Shown here: piece by piece, positions 1 through 8,473 of the stretch
Position numbering within the stretch: position 1 is the stretch's first letter
How the letters are laid out: each line of letters starts with the position of its first letter
Made by a program: the position numbers and the translations under genes
NCBI GenBank assembly: GCA_002402945.1
Contig: DHGV01000049.1
Location: 17,733 to 49,562, forward strand
Direction of reading: 5' to 3'
Length of the DNA: 31,830 nt
DNA from: Pelotomaculum sp. UBA4789
Lineage (GTDB): Bacteria; Bacillota; Desulfotomaculia; Desulfotomaculales; Pelotomaculaceae
Notes under the pieces: model-generated
Told to the model about the DNA's origin: nothing
What the model saw: only the letters and a program-made list of their open reading frames with translations
Database searches by the model: none

Positions 1-83
1 CGCCCCATGTAAACAATAGCCATTCCTCCGCCACCGAGCTGCTTCAGGAGTTCATAACGGTTCCCCATAATTTTGCCGATCAA
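1..83 (-). CDS. prkC: Ser/Thr protein kinase PrkC, N-terminal fragment
   Basis: Only the first 27 codons are present; the gene runs off the left edge. The visible protein reads MIGKIMGNRYELLKQLGGGG followed by MAIVYMG, which is the start of a Hanks-type kinase: the glycine-rich ATP-binding loop (LGGGGMAIVY) follows the usual MIGK-x-x-GNRYE beginning of PrkC. I chose the TTG at 83 because AGAGGTG lies 6 bases upstream and it gives the family's normal N-terminus; an in-frame GTG at 92 overlaps that ribosome binding site. The gene follows the PBP gene after 99 bases and is the expected partner of the PP2C phosphatase at 2930-3643. Extracellular PASTA domains are expected in this family but lie outside the window. 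Confidence 0.85.
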   Translation of the reverse strand, partial: MIGKIMGNRYELLKQLGGGGMAIVYMG

Positions 84-182
84 TGTTTTCACCTCTATAA
101 TCTATTCTGTGTGAACAGATTCGTTCCTGTAAGCAAATATTTCTACGTCTCATATCTCACGCTTTTCAGATCCAAGATTTAA

Positions 183-1577
183 TTAGTAATCCCTGTTCAA
201 AGCCGCAGACAACAGGTGCGCCGCGGCAGGCGCAGCTTCTGCGCCGCCGGACCCCGCGTTTTCAAAAATAACAGCCACCGCCAGACTTGGTTGGTCTGCC
301 GGGACAAAGCCGATAAACCAGGCGTGAGTTTGACCATGTGGATTTTGAGCTGATCCGGTCTTGCCTGCCACCTGAAAACCAGGCACTGCAGCGGCTTTGG
401 CTGTGCCAATCCTTACCGCGTCAATCATGCCCTTCTTAATAACCCCGGAGATCTCCGGGGTTGTGGCAGAAAGCCAGTGACGTGCTGAACCCTGCTGCAG
501 AGTCTCTCCCCGGGAGTCTTTTACTGTTTCTACCAGGTACGGGCGCATAATCTCACCCCTGTTGGCGATAGCTGCCGCTGCCAAGGCCATGTGCAGAGGG
601 CTCACAAGCATTTCACCCTGCCCAATTGCGCTGCTGGCCAGTTCCGTGGGAATCATGTTTCCAGAGGCAGCCATTGTTCCCGGACGCACAGTGATGCCAA
701 TGCCTGGATCCTTCATAATTCCGAAGGCGTTAACCGTCCTGGCAAAGTTCTGCGCTCCCTGGTCCAAGCCAAGCTGCGCAAATGTCGTGTTGCAGGATTC
801 GGCAATAGCTTCTGATAAGTTAACTTCGCCGTGTACAGCAGTATCATTCAGCCTGTACCCATTTACTTCAATATATCCCGGGCAGTAAAATGTTTTATCC
901 ACATAATCAGGTTTGACAGCTAAAATACCGGCTGCGGTAACAATTTTGAATGTCGAACCAGGCGGGTAGGCGCCCTGGACAGCACGGTTTATCAGCGGCG
1001 AGCTATCATCAGTGATCAGCTGCGGCCAGAGATCCTCAAGTATATTGGGATCAAAGCTCGGGCTGGAAGCCATCACCCTGATGGCTCCGGTTCCGGGATC
1101 GAGAAGCACAATTGCCCCCCGGCGCCCTTCCAGCATGTCCATGGCTATACCCTGCAGGTAAGCGTCAATGGTGAGTGTTACCTCACCGCCCTGCTGCTCT
1201 TTATCCAGAAGCCTGTTAAAATAATTACTTACCCGGTCAGCGCCTTCCATGCCCAAAAGATAGCGGTCGTATTCAGATTCAAGACCTGTCCGGCCGTATC
1301 TCTCTGAAATATATCCCAGCAGGTGAGCGGTATCACGTCCAAATGGATAAACACGTTTGTTTTCATCACCGGAAATTTTAGTTTCGGCCAGGACGTTCCC
1401 CTCGATATCATATATCGCCCCTCGCCTGACCTGATTCTCATATTCCTGGAAGCGCCGGTTGTAGGGATTCGCTGTAATCTCAGATCCCCGGACGACATTG
1501 AGATACGAAAGATAAAAAATAAGTACAACCAGCAGCCCAATGATCATGATACCGAGCTTTTTTATATTCTGTTTCAT
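183..1577 (-). CDS. pbpA: Class B penicillin-binding protein (PbpA/FtsI-like transpeptidase)
   Basis: A 464-residue peptidoglycan D,D-transpeptidase that crosslinks stem peptides outside the membrane. Residues about 9-29 form a single membrane anchor and the rest is extracytoplasmic. All three active-site motifs are visible: STFK (Ser208 nucleophile, in PPGSTFKIVTAAG), SCN (261-263) and KTGSA (406-410). There is no PASTA domain, and the short N-terminal region is as in the actinobacterial PbpA group. The ATG overlaps the stop of the FtsW/RodA gene by 4 bases (ATGA), so the two are probably translationally coupled and work as a glycosyltransferase/transpeptidase pair in elongation, septation or sporulation. 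Which of these processes it serves cannot be read from the sequence. Confidence 0.93.
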   Translation of the reverse strand: MKQNIKKLGIMIIGLLVVLIFYLSYLNVVRGSEITANPYNRRFQEYENQVRRGAIYDIEGNVLAETKISGDENKRVYPFGRDTAHLLGYISERYGRTGLESEYDRYLLGMEGADRVSNYFNRLLDKEQQGGEVTLTIDAYLQGIAMDMLEGRRGAIVLLDPGTGAIRVMASSPSFDPNILEDLWPQLITDDSSPLINRAVQGAYPPGSTFKIVTAAGILAVKPDYVDKTFYCPGYIEVNGYRLNDTAVHGEVNLSEAIAESCNTTFAQLGLDQGAQNFARTVNAFGIMKDPGIGITVRPGTMAASGNMIPTELASSAIGQGEMLVSPLHMALAAAAIANRGEIMRPYLVETVKDSRGETLQQGSARHWLSATTPEISGVIKKGMIDAVRIGTAKAAAVPGFQVAGKTGSAQNPHGQTHAWFIGFVPADQPSLAVAVIFENAGSGGAEAAPAAAHLLSAALNRDY

Positions 1578-2887
1578 AAGCTGTCATCTGACTCGTGTGA
1601 TATGTTCAACAACAATCCAAGCAGGATGAAATTCGCGACCAGGGAGCTGCCGCCGTAACTGATAAATGGCAGGGTTACCCCTGTTAAAGGCAGGAGCTTG
1701 GTTACTCCCGCTATGATGATAAAAGCCTGCAGCCCCAGGAGGGCCGTCAGCCCGGCAGCCGCCAAGGCTGCAAATTCATCCCTGGCGTGCAGGGCGATTT
1801 TTGTACCCCTGAAAACAAAAAACATAAACAATATGATCATGCCGGCGCCGCCCAGCAGGCCCAGTTCTTCACATATCGCTGAAAATATCAGGTCAGAATG
1901 CACAACCGGTATATAACCGGGATAACCTTGATTAAGCCCGGCGCCAAGGATCCCGCCGGAGCCAATGGCAAAGAGGGACTGGGTGATCTGGTAGCCAATG
2001 CCGTCAATAAAAGGCCACGGGTTGAGCCATATCAACACCCTTTCCCGTACATGTCCAAATAAAAGATAACTGACAGAAGCACCCGACACAAAAAGCCCTA
2101 ATCCGAAAAGCACATAAAATATTCTTGCAGTGGCTGCGTAGACCATAGCCAGGAATGTTCCGAAGTAAATCAAAGCAGTGCCGAGATCGCGCTGAAAAAC
2201 TAAAAGCAGAAGTGATATACCCCACATGACAACCAGCGGCGCCCATTCCTGCAGGCCCGGCAGGGATATCCAGCCCAGGCTCCTGGTGCCGGCAGTCAGG
2301 ACGGCCTTGTTTTCAGAGAGGAAACTGGCAAGGAACAGCACTACCAGGATTTTGACAAATTCTGACGGCTGGAACTGAAAAAGGCCAAAATCCAGCCAGC
2401 TTTTTGCCCCGCCCTGCTCCTTGCCGAAAAATATGGGCAGGATCAGGATAATTAAACCAACCAGAGCGTATATATATTTGTAGTCACTGAGGAAACGAAA
2501 GTCCACCAGCAGTCGTGTTGTTAAAACCAGCGATCCCAGCCCGATTAAAATCCATATAAATTGGCGCATGCCATAATCCGGATCCAGCCTGAACAGAAAT
2601 ACCAGGCCGGTCGAAACAAGCACAGCAGTGATAGAAAGTAAAAAACGATCCCCCTTATACCCACTGGCTTTCCAGTATAAATGAACTAATAAAAAAGCCG
2701 CCGCAACGGTAAGTCCTGCGGCAGGAGCCTGGTAAGCAAGTATTCCAGGCGCATCCAGGTAAAGCGTCGTCATACCCGCCAACATATATAAAGCGGCAAG
2801 GAACAGCAGGTTTCTCTCCATCGGCCGGCCTTTGGCTGATCTGCTGGTATTTAAATGTGGAGCAGCATATTGTACTCCGGTTGACAT
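1574..2887 (-). CDS. FtsW/RodA/SpoVE-family peptidoglycan glycosyltransferase
   Basis: A polytopic SEDS protein of 437 residues with about ten hydrophobic segments after a hydrophilic tail of some 20 residues. Family signatures are PSEFVKILVVLFLA, RDLGTALIYFGT, the large-loop stretch WLNPWPFIDGIGYQITQSL and the C-terminal LPFISYGGSSLVANF. SEDS proteins polymerise lipid II into glycan strands with a class B PBP, and here the PBP follows with a 4-base overlap. The chosen ATG at 2887 has GGAGG 7 bases upstream; an in-frame ATG 27 bases further up lies before that site and is less likely. RodA is the name used for the equivalent gene in actinobacterial pknB clusters, but FtsW and SpoVE cannot be excluded from sequence alone. 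Confidence 0.92.
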   Translation of the reverse strand: MSTGVQYAAPHLNTSRSAKGRPMERNLLFLAALYMLAGMTTLYLDAPGILAYQAPAAGLTVAAAFLLVHLYWKASGYKGDRFLLSITAVLVSTGLVFLFRLDPDYGMRQFIWILIGLGSLVLTTRLLVDFRFLSDYKYIYALVGLIILILPIFFGKEQGGAKSWLDFGLFQFQPSEFVKILVVLFLASFLSENKAVLTAGTRSLGWISLPGLQEWAPLVVMWGISLLLLVFQRDLGTALIYFGTFLAMVYAATARIFYVLFGLGLFVSGASVSYLLFGHVRERVLIWLNPWPFIDGIGYQITQSLFAIGSGGILGAGLNQGYPGYIPVVHSDLIFSAICEELGLLGGAGMIILFMFFVFRGTKIALHARDEFAALAAAGLTALLGLQAFIIIAGVTKLLPLTGVTLPFISYGGSSLVANFILLGLLLNISHESDDSL

Positions 2888-2929
2888 GGAAAAACCTCCG
2901 TATTGAATGACCATACTGTTAATATTATT

Positions 2930-3643
2930 TTAAAACTCAATAAGGATAATAGTAATATTATCAGCCCCGCCGGACTGGGTTGCTTTTTTCAAAAGGTCCC
3001 TCACTGCCGAGTCGGGATCCGGTGCGGCATAAACAGCTGAAAGCAGATCGTCCTGGCGCATATATCGCGTCAGACCGTCTGTGCAGAGCAGAATTTGATC
3101 CCCAGGTAAAACACTGATGCGATACAAGTCAACATCCAGAACAAGCCCGATGCCGATTGCCCTGGTCAGAACATTTCGCTGTGGGTGCAAGAAAGCTTCT
3201 TCTTCTGTTATACTGCCGCTTCTTACCAGTTCCTGTACCAGCGAATGGTCCTCGGTCAATTGGGATATCGCATTATCCCGCAGTAAATAAGCCCGGCTGT
3301 CGCCCACCTGGCCGATCAGGATTTGTTCATCCTGCTTCAGGCAGGCTGTTACAGTAGTTCCCATGCCCTGCCATTCAGGATTCTTAGCAGACATTTCAAA
3401 TAGGGAGCGATTGGCCTCTTTTATCGAGTTAACCAGGGCCTGCTCGGCTTTCTCCCCATTGCTGCGCCGCTTATCCAAATCGTTTTTTAATAACTGGAGA
3501 GCAAATTTGCTGGCAACTTCCCCAGCCTGGTGACCGCCCATTCCATCAGCTACCGCAAAGAAACTATCCTCAGCTGATATACAAAGGCTGTCTTCATTTA
3601 GCGCTCTGACTAAACCGGTATCAGTTATGTACGCCCATTTCAT
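2930..3643 (-). CDS. prpC: PP2C-family protein serine/threonine phosphatase (PrpC/Stp/PstP)
   Basis: A compact cytoplasmic PPM phosphatase of 237 residues. The metal-binding motifs are all present: NEDS near the start, the FFAVADGMGGHQAGE signature, VGDSRAYLL, LTEDHSLV, LLCTDGLT and the C-terminal GGADNITIILIEF. It is expected to dephosphorylate targets of the PrkC kinase that begins at 83, including FHA partners. The start is the ATG at 3643 with AGG 7 bases upstream; a GTG two codons earlier is less well placed. It overlaps the end of the membrane FHA gene by 23 bases and ends 42 bases before the FtsW/RodA gene, as expected for one operon. Confidence 0.93.
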   Translation of the reverse strand: MKWAYITDTGLVRALNEDSLCISAEDSFFAVADGMGGHQAGEVASKFALQLLKNDLDKRRSNGEKAEQALVNSIKEANRSLFEMSAKNPEWQGMGTTVTACLKQDEQILIGQVGDSRAYLLRDNAISQLTEDHSLVQELVRSGSITEEEAFLHPQRNVLTRAIGIGLVLDVDLYRISVLPGDQILLCTDGLTRYMRQDDLLSAVYAAPDPDSAVRDLLKKATQSGGADNITIILIEF

Positions 3644-4112
3644 GCCCACACCTCACAAACTGAAAAGTGACACCGCCCACTCTGATCATATCTCCATCTG
3701 CTAATATAACAGGCTGCTCAACCAGTACTTCATTCAAGAAAGTTCCATTTGTACTCCCCAGGTCCTCCAACCAGTAATGCCCTGTTTTTATGAAGACCCG
3801 GGCATGTTTACTGGAAGTGAATGTATCTCTGATAACAATGTCGCTGCTGCCGGTCCTGCCTAATACTATGTCTTTGTCAATCTCAAACGCGTCGCCGCAG
3901 TTCAGATCCGGCGAGGAACTTTTGACCACTGACAGCCTGGCGCCGGCAGTTTCTTTTACATCTTTTGTTTCAGACAGTTTCCTGTGGCTATCCGGCAGCA
4001 GTGCCTTGTCGTTTGCCAGGTCGCAAAACATCCATTTAACCAGTTTAATGATAAAAATACATAAAAGCGCAAGAAAGGCGTATCGCAGGATTAATAAAAC
4101 AAAAGAGAACAA
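3621..4112 (-). CDS. Membrane-anchored FHA-domain protein (FhaB-like)
   Basis: A 163-residue protein with an N-terminal membrane segment (about residues 3-25), a linker, and a C-terminal forkhead-associated domain (about 80-160). The FHA phosphothreonine pocket is intact: LGRTGSSDIVI, SSKHARV and LEDLGSTNGTFLN. FHA domains bind phosphothreonine, so this is a probable docking partner or substrate of the PrkC kinase, tethered next to the SEDS/PBP machinery. The start is a TTG with AAGGTGG 7 bases upstream. It begins 2 bases after the stop of the preceding FHA gene and overlaps the phosphatase by 23 bases. In actinobacteria the same position is held by FhaB (FipA/PstP operon); using that name here is by analogy. 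Confidence 0.88.
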   Translation of the reverse strand: MFSFVLLILRYAFLALLCIFIIKLVKWMFCDLANDKALLPDSHRKLSETKDVKETAGARLSVVKSSSPDLNCGDAFEIDKDIVLGRTGSSDIVIRDTFTSSKHARVFIKTGHYWLEDLGSTNGTFLNEVLVEQPVILADGDMIRVGGVTFQFVRCGHEMGVHN

Positions 4113-4114
4113 TT

Positions 4115-4879
4115 TTATTCCACCTTAAAAGTACAGCTTGTAGAACCCAGCATTAGTACATCCCCGGAAGTGAGAGTCTTTGATGTGATTTTATCACCAT
4201 TTACCCAGGTACCGTTCGTACTGCCAAGATCGTAGATTGTATAGCCGCCCCGTTGCAGTTCAAGTCGCGCGTGGTTCCGTGAAATACTATCGTCTTTGAG
4301 GACAAGATCACAATCTTCACTGCGTCCGATCACTATTAAATCCTTTTTCAGGTCAAACGATCCGCCATGCCGGGGCCCGGTGTCTATAAACAGTTTTGCT
4401 TTATACAATAACGGCGCAGGGGCAGGCAGGGCAGCGCCCTTAACCGGCGTAAAACGCTGTGTGTGTTCAATTGGTTCATGCTCCAGAGCAATCTTTTCTT
4501 CTTCAGGCGGCGCCTCACTGAACATAGACTCAACCCTTATGCTCCCCGGTGAGATATTTTCATCAGTAACAAATTTTACCAGGGGCCGGCAGGCCAGGGA
4601 ATATTTTTTTTCTGCAGCCTTGTGGCTTATATAATCCTGCAGCTCCCGTGCCAGTGCGCCGGTGAAGCTGGAGATGCTTTCCCAGTCGGAGTGGTGCAGG
4701 AAAACGGTGTATTCGTTCGGCACATAAATGTTGTTGATACTGACACGCTTGCTGTCCCGCATCTCCCTGGCCAATTTCTTCGCAATTTCAACCGGTTGGA
4801 CCTGCCCGCTAAAATCGTCTCTAAACAAACCTTCAACATATTTTTCCAGGCTTCCTTCCAAGCCAGAGAACATACCCAA
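4115..4879 (-). CDS. fhaA: DUF3662 + FHA domain protein (FhaA-like)
   Basis: A soluble 254-residue protein. Residues about 1-115 match the DUF3662 layout of FhaA (MGMFSGLEGSLEKYVEGLF, then PVEIAKKLAREM and the YVPNEYTVFL stretch); a charged linker follows, and residues about 160-254 form an FHA domain with IGRSEDCDLVL, SRNHARLEL and YDLGSTNGTWVNG. In mycobacteria FhaA binds phosphorylated MviN and regulates wall precursor export; here the role is inferred from domain layout and position. The start is TTG with a GGGGGTG site 6 bases upstream; an ATG two codons in is the alternative. It is the first gene of the signalling/wall block, after a 234-base gap that contains a repeat element. Confidence 0.9.
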   Translation of the reverse strand: MGMFSGLEGSLEKYVEGLFRDDFSGQVQPVEIAKKLAREMRDSKRVSINNIYVPNEYTVFLHHSDWESISSFTGALARELQDYISHKAAEKKYSLACRPLVKFVTDENISPGSIRVESMFSEAPPEEEKIALEHEPIEHTQRFTPVKGAALPAPAPLLYKAKLFIDTGPRHGGSFDLKKDLIVIGRSEDCDLVLKDDSISRNHARLELQRGGYTIYDLGSTNGTWVNGDKITSKTLTSGDVLMLGSTSCTFKVE

Positions 4880-5000
4880 GTTTTACACCCCCCAAATAGG
4901 TGGTTCTTCTAATTTTTCAAATTCAGATATCCAATTGAACACATTCCTCCGCCCATCAGATCACAGACCTGCTTCAGATAGCCCTATAATCGGGGACATT

Positions 5001-5140
5001 AATTGAGTCGTGGGTCCGTAGGACGTTGGACGCGAGGTTCATGCATTCCTCTGTAGGGCGGGATTTATCCCGCCAAATGAGTGCGGCTGAAGCCGCACCT
5101 CAATTCTCACGTCTCACTTCTCACGTCCCACGTCTCCCAT
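5001..5140. repeat. Fold-back repeat element with two central hairpins
   Basis: Between fhaA and rlmN there is a compact structured element. Its core is two adjacent perfect hairpins: GGCGGGA/TCCCGCC with a TTTA loop (5057-5074) and GTGCGGC/GCCGCAC with a TGAA loop (5081-5098). They are flanked by degenerate GTGGGACGT/GTGAGACGT-type arrays in opposite orientation: left arm about 5008-5038 (CGTGGGTCCGTAGGACGTTG), right arm about 5101-5138 as the reverse complement (GACGTGGGACGTGAGAAGTG). This looks like a REP- or MITE-like dispersed repeat. The right arm enters the 3' end of rlmN. A related single stretch (GAGATATGAGACGT, minus strand) lies at about 147-160, just after pbpA. Its spread in the genome cannot be seen here. 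Confidence 0.65.
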
Positions 5141-6178
5141 TGCGCGCTGTCTCAATTGCCCGCAGGCTGCGTTTATATCCGCCCCAAACGCCCGCCTGAC
5201 AGTTGCTGCAATCATATTTTCCTCCAGGATTTTTTTAAACAGTTCAATCTGCTGCTTTGACGGCGGCTCAATGCCCTTCCCGACAACCGGGTTGACTGGT
5301 ATCAGGTTAACGTGGCATAACATGCCGGATAAAAGGCGGCACAACTCAAGAGCGTGATCCCTGGTATCATTCACATCCGCTATAAGCGCATATTCAAAGG
5401 TTACCCGGCGTCCTGTATCCCGGGCGTAGTCCCGGCAGGCTGAAATCAGCTCGCGCAAAGGATATTTCCTGTTTACAGGGACCAGCTGATTGCGCAATTC
5501 ATCGTTCGGCGCGTGCAGTGATACAGCAAGTGTCAGAGGCATCTTTTCCAGGGCCAGTTTTCTGATACCCGGGGCAAGCCCGCAGGTTGATATCGTAATG
5601 TGACGATACCCGACATTTAAACCATATGGAGCGGTAATATTTCTGATAAAAGTTAATGTCGCACTGTAATTATCCAACGGCTCACCGGATCCCATGATTA
5701 CCAGGCGGCTTATTCTTTCGCCGCTGTCCTGCTGCATACCAAGGACCTGATCGTAGATCTCCCCGGGGCTCAGGTCGCGAATCAACCCGCCCAGGCCCGA
5801 TGCGCAGAGACGGCAGGCGTACCTGCATCCCACCTGTGTGGAAACACAGGCCGAAATTCCATAATCATGCCTCATAAAAACACTTTCCGCCACTTGCCCG
5901 TCAGACAGGCCGAATAGATACTTTACTGTGTCACCCCGTTTTGAGATCAACCTGGCCTTAATTTCCGGAACACCGATCCGGGACGCTGATTCCAGGCGCA
6001 CCCTTAAATCCATAGACAAGTTAGTCATTTCATGGAAAGAGGCGGCTCCCTTTTTGAATATCCATTCAGCCACCTGCTTTGTCCGGTATTTTTCAACACC
6101 TAAACTGTTTATGAAGATCTCAAGCTCTGAAAAACTCAGATCTTTTAAGTTTATCCTGGATTTAGAATTATTCTCCAC
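5114..6178 (-). CDS. rlmN: 23S rRNA/tRNA adenine-C2 methyltransferase RlmN
   Basis: A radical-SAM methyltransferase of 354 residues that forms 2-methyladenosine at A2503 of 23S rRNA and A37 of some tRNAs. The CxxxCxxC iron-sulfur motif is at Cys118, Cys122 and Cys125 (GCRYACRLC), followed by the GSGEPLDNY SAM stretch and, near the C-terminus, GADINAACGQL, whose Cys is the methyl-carrying residue. The start is GTG and overlaps the end of rsmB by 11 bases; its Shine-Dalgarno is weak, which fits translational coupling. The last residues (MGDVGREK) and the stop are encoded inside the right arm of the fold-back repeat at 5001-5140, so the natural C-terminus appears to have been rewritten without harm to the core. 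Confidence 0.95.
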   Translation of the reverse strand: MENNSKSRINLKDLSFSELEIFINSLGVEKYRTKQVAEWIFKKGAASFHEMTNLSMDLRVRLESASRIGVPEIKARLISKRGDTVKYLFGLSDGQVAESVFMRHDYGISACVSTQVGCRYACRLCASGLGGLIRDLSPGEIYDQVLGMQQDSGERISRLVIMGSGEPLDNYSATLTFIRNITAPYGLNVGYRHITISTCGLAPGIRKLALEKMPLTLAVSLHAPNDELRNQLVPVNRKYPLRELISACRDYARDTGRRVTFEYALIADVNDTRDHALELCRLLSGMLCHVNLIPVNPVVGKGIEPPSKQQIELFKKILEENMIAATVRRAFGADINAACGQLRQRAMGDVGREK

Positions 6179-7544
6179 TGTCTTTTCCGATTCCTTTTTT
6201 TCTCATTCGGGCTATAAAAAAGCCGTCCATTCCGTGCCGGTGAGGCAGGATCTGCAGATAACCGCGGGACATAGTCCCCTCAGTATCCAGGTTTCCGGGA
6301 AGCAGCGCAGTCAGATCCTCCATTGCAAATTCCGGGTGTTTGGAAAGAAAGTCCTCGACCTGGCCCAGGTTTTCTTCGCGGGTTATCGTACAGGTACAGT
6401 AAACCATTACACCGTTATCCTTAACACAGCGGGCTGAGCTTTCCAGGATTTCCGCCTGTAGCTTAACCAGTTCAGCAATTTGCCCCGGCTTCTTGCGCCA
6501 GCGTGCGTCAGGCCGGCGTCCCAATACACCAAGGCCTGAACAGGGAGCGTCTACAATTACATAATCTGCGCTGTTATAAAGATTCTCCGGCAGCACTCTG
6601 GCGTCACCGGTAATTTCTTTGATCATGGTGATACCCAGGCGGGCACAGTTTTCCTTAATCAGGGCCAGCTTATGAGGGTGAATATCAACTGCAACAATTT
6701 CACCACGGTTATCCATTAACTGGGCTATATGAGTGGCCTTGCCGCCCGGAGCGCTGCAGGTATCAATCACAGCCGAACCGGGCTCCGGGGCTAATGCCCT
6801 GCTTGCCAGCATGGAGCTTTCATCCTGTACCTGAAACAAACCTTCTCTAAATGCGGCTATTGAACCTATGGACAGGAATCCTTCAATTACTATTCCCTCA
6901 GGGGCGTAGGCAGTTTCCCGGGCCTTCATGCCCTCATTTTCCAGCCTCTCAATAAGTTCCTTCCTGGTGATCTTCAAAGTGTTGACCCGTACCGTATTTG
7001 GCGCTGGCGCATTATTTGACTGGCAGAGCATTATTGTCTCTTCCGGGCCGAATTCATTGAGCCAGCGCTCCACCAGCCAGGCCGGGTGTGAATATTTAAC
7101 TGATATATGAGCAACAGGATCGTCAGCCAGGTCAGGAAATCTGATCTCAGATGACTGACGGGATATGCTCCGCAAAACACCATTAACAAATTTCACCTCA
7201 CCCGGATGCCCGTGCCTTTTCGCCATCTCAGCACTTTCGTTGCAGACAGCGGATGCGGGTACCTTGTCCAAAAACATCAGCTGATATACACCCAGTCTGA
7301 GTATATTGCGCACTGATGTTGTCTGAGTGCTTAAGGGCTTCTTTACAAACTGCCCTAAAACCCAATCTATGGTGTTTTGAAAACGCAGTGTGCCGTAAGT
7401 CAGTTCAGTGGCAAAAGCCCGGTCAAGTTTACCGGGCAGGTACTTTTCCAAGATTTTATTTAAGCACAGGTTGGCGTAAGAACCTTCTTGCTCAACCGAC
7501 ATCAGAACCTCCAAGGCTATTTCCCTTGCGGATAATTTTGCCAC
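6168..7544 (-). CDS. rsmB: 16S rRNA m5C967 methyltransferase RsmB
   Basis: A two-domain enzyme with an N-terminal NusB-like RNA-binding domain (about residues 1-140, with AREIALEVLMSVEQEGSYAN) and a C-terminal SAM-dependent methyltransferase domain. SAM binding is shown by DTCSAPGGKATHIAQLM. The two catalytic cysteines are in VDAPCSGLGVLGRRPDARW and VYCTCTITREEN. It methylates C967 of 16S rRNA in E. coli. The GTG at 7544 (MAKLSAREIALE) has an AAAGGG site about 8 bases upstream and gives the usual N-terminus; an in-frame TTG at 7571 has no ribosome binding site. The gene lies between the DUF116 gene and rlmN, as in the conserved Firmicute order. Confidence 0.94.
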   Translation of the reverse strand: MAKLSAREIALEVLMSVEQEGSYANLCLNKILEKYLPGKLDRAFATELTYGTLRFQNTIDWVLGQFVKKPLSTQTTSVRNILRLGVYQLMFLDKVPASAVCNESAEMAKRHGHPGEVKFVNGVLRSISRQSSEIRFPDLADDPVAHISVKYSHPAWLVERWLNEFGPEETIMLCQSNNAPAPNTVRVNTLKITRKELIERLENEGMKARETAYAPEGIVIEGFLSIGSIAAFREGLFQVQDESSMLASRALAPEPGSAVIDTCSAPGGKATHIAQLMDNRGEIVAVDIHPHKLALIKENCARLGITMIKEITGDARVLPENLYNSADYVIVDAPCSGLGVLGRRPDARWRKKPGQIAELVKLQAEILESSARCVKDNGVMVYCTCTITREENLGQVEDFLSKHPEFAMEDLTALLPGNLDTEGTMSRGYLQILPHRHGMDGFFIARMRKKGIGKDSGE

Positions 7545-7575
7545 AAACCCACCCTTTCCGGCCGCAGACAAATTA

Positions 7576-8118
7576 TCAGTCGCTGCATACTGCCGTTTTA
7601 TATTCTTTTTCGCTGATAAAAAAACGGATTGCCTCTTCTACACCTGGCATTTTGACTCCGGTATTGAAACATGGCCCACAAGGCCGTTCATTTGTAACCC
7701 CGAGTACTGGAATTGGATTTGTGTCCAGGATACCGCTTGTCAGGTCACGTTCACAGGCAATGGCAACAATGGCGTGCGGCCTGTATTCCTGCACATATTT
7801 GCGGGCCAGGGTACCCCCTGCGGCCATGCCGATGTTGATCCCATAGTAATCCCTTAATTCTAAGAGTTCTTTTGCCGGGCAGCCCCCGCAGCGCTGGCAG
7901 TTATCAATTTTAACAGTAATTTTATGCGGACAGTCATTGTTTTGCAGACAGTGCGGCGCCAGCAGCAATATTTGTGACGGCTTAACTTTAAGATCTCTTG
8001 ATCTTACAAGATCATTGTTCATCTCAACAAATGAACTTTTTATCTTATCACTGTCTATGTGGAACATCTTACCGATAACCAGCACAAGAGGGAAAAACAG
8101 ATTCACCGCAACGCGCAT
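7576..8118 (-). CDS. DUF116 family Cys-rich protein
   Basis: A 180-residue protein of the DUF116 family. After a hydrophobic N-terminus (about 3-17) it has many cysteines in groups: APHCLQNNDCPHKI, NCQRCGGCPA (C-x2-C-x2-C), IACERDL and RPCGPCFNTG. This pattern suggests a metal- or iron-sulfur-binding protein, but no reaction is established for the family. DUF116 genes commonly sit beside fmt, def and rsmB in Clostridia, as here, which suggests a link to translation or formyl/thiol metabolism; that is inference. It overlaps the small membrane gene upstream by 16 bases. No strong Shine-Dalgarno precedes the ATG, so translational coupling is likely. Confidence 0.8.
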   Translation of the reverse strand: MRVAVNLFFPLVLVIGKMFHIDSDKIKSSFVEMNNDLVRSRDLKVKPSQILLLAPHCLQNNDCPHKITVKIDNCQRCGGCPAKELLELRDYYGINIGMAAGGTLARKYVQEYRPHAIVAIACERDLTSGILDTNPIPVLGVTNERPCGPCFNTGVKMPGVEEAIRFFISEKEYKTAVCSD

Positions 8119-8375
8119 CGGTCCGTGAAAAGCATTGATGTCCTATAGTAAAGAATGGTCAGAACTATGCCTCCGATGCCGAAAGCGGCTATATCCACAC
8201 CTGCTATCAGCAGCCCCGCCAGGATTAACAGGAGCGCCTGATCAAATATAGTCCTCGTGGGATTGACCGCTAAGAACCATATTCCTGCGAGCAGAACTAC
8301 CGCATCGAGAAAACTTACCCCCAACAGCCCTACAAACAACCGCTTGCGCACCGGGATGAAATTATTGACGATCAC
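8103..8375 (-). CDS. Small membrane protein of unknown function
   Basis: A 90-residue protein made of two to three hydrophobic segments (about residues 14-38 and 45-77) with positive residues at the N-terminus (PVRKRL). I do not recognise a family. The start is GTG at 8375 because GGAGGAG sits 7 bases upstream; the frame stays open another 22 codons upstream but without a ribosome binding site. It lies between fmt and the DUF116 gene, all on the same strand, and overlaps the latter by 16 bases. In related genomes a small membrane protein or a zinc metalloprotease often occupies this place; no HExxH motif is present, so it is not the protease. Confidence 0.7.
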   Translation of the reverse strand: MIVNNFIPVRKRLFVGLLGVSFLDAVVLLAGIWFLAVNPTRTIFDQALLLILAGLLIAGVDIAAFGIGGIVLTILYYRTSMLFTDRCALR

Positions 8376-8473
8376 CGGAGATCTCCTCCAAAAAACATCA
8401 TATCTTACATTTTCAATGATGGCCTCAATGCTAAACAGCATTCTAATGTTTTATTTACTGGGGCCAACTTTGC

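Noticed and set aside
562..888. 108-aa plus-strand frame inside the PBP gene
   Set aside because: It is antisense to a well-supported gene, has no ribosome binding site and no motif.
4880..5000. Promoter for fhaA
   Set aside because: No pair of -35 and -10 boxes with proper spacing could be picked over background in this stretch.
6168..7571. TTG at 7571 as the rsmB start
   Set aside because: No ribosome binding site; the GTG at 7544 has an AAAGGG site and gives the family N-terminus.
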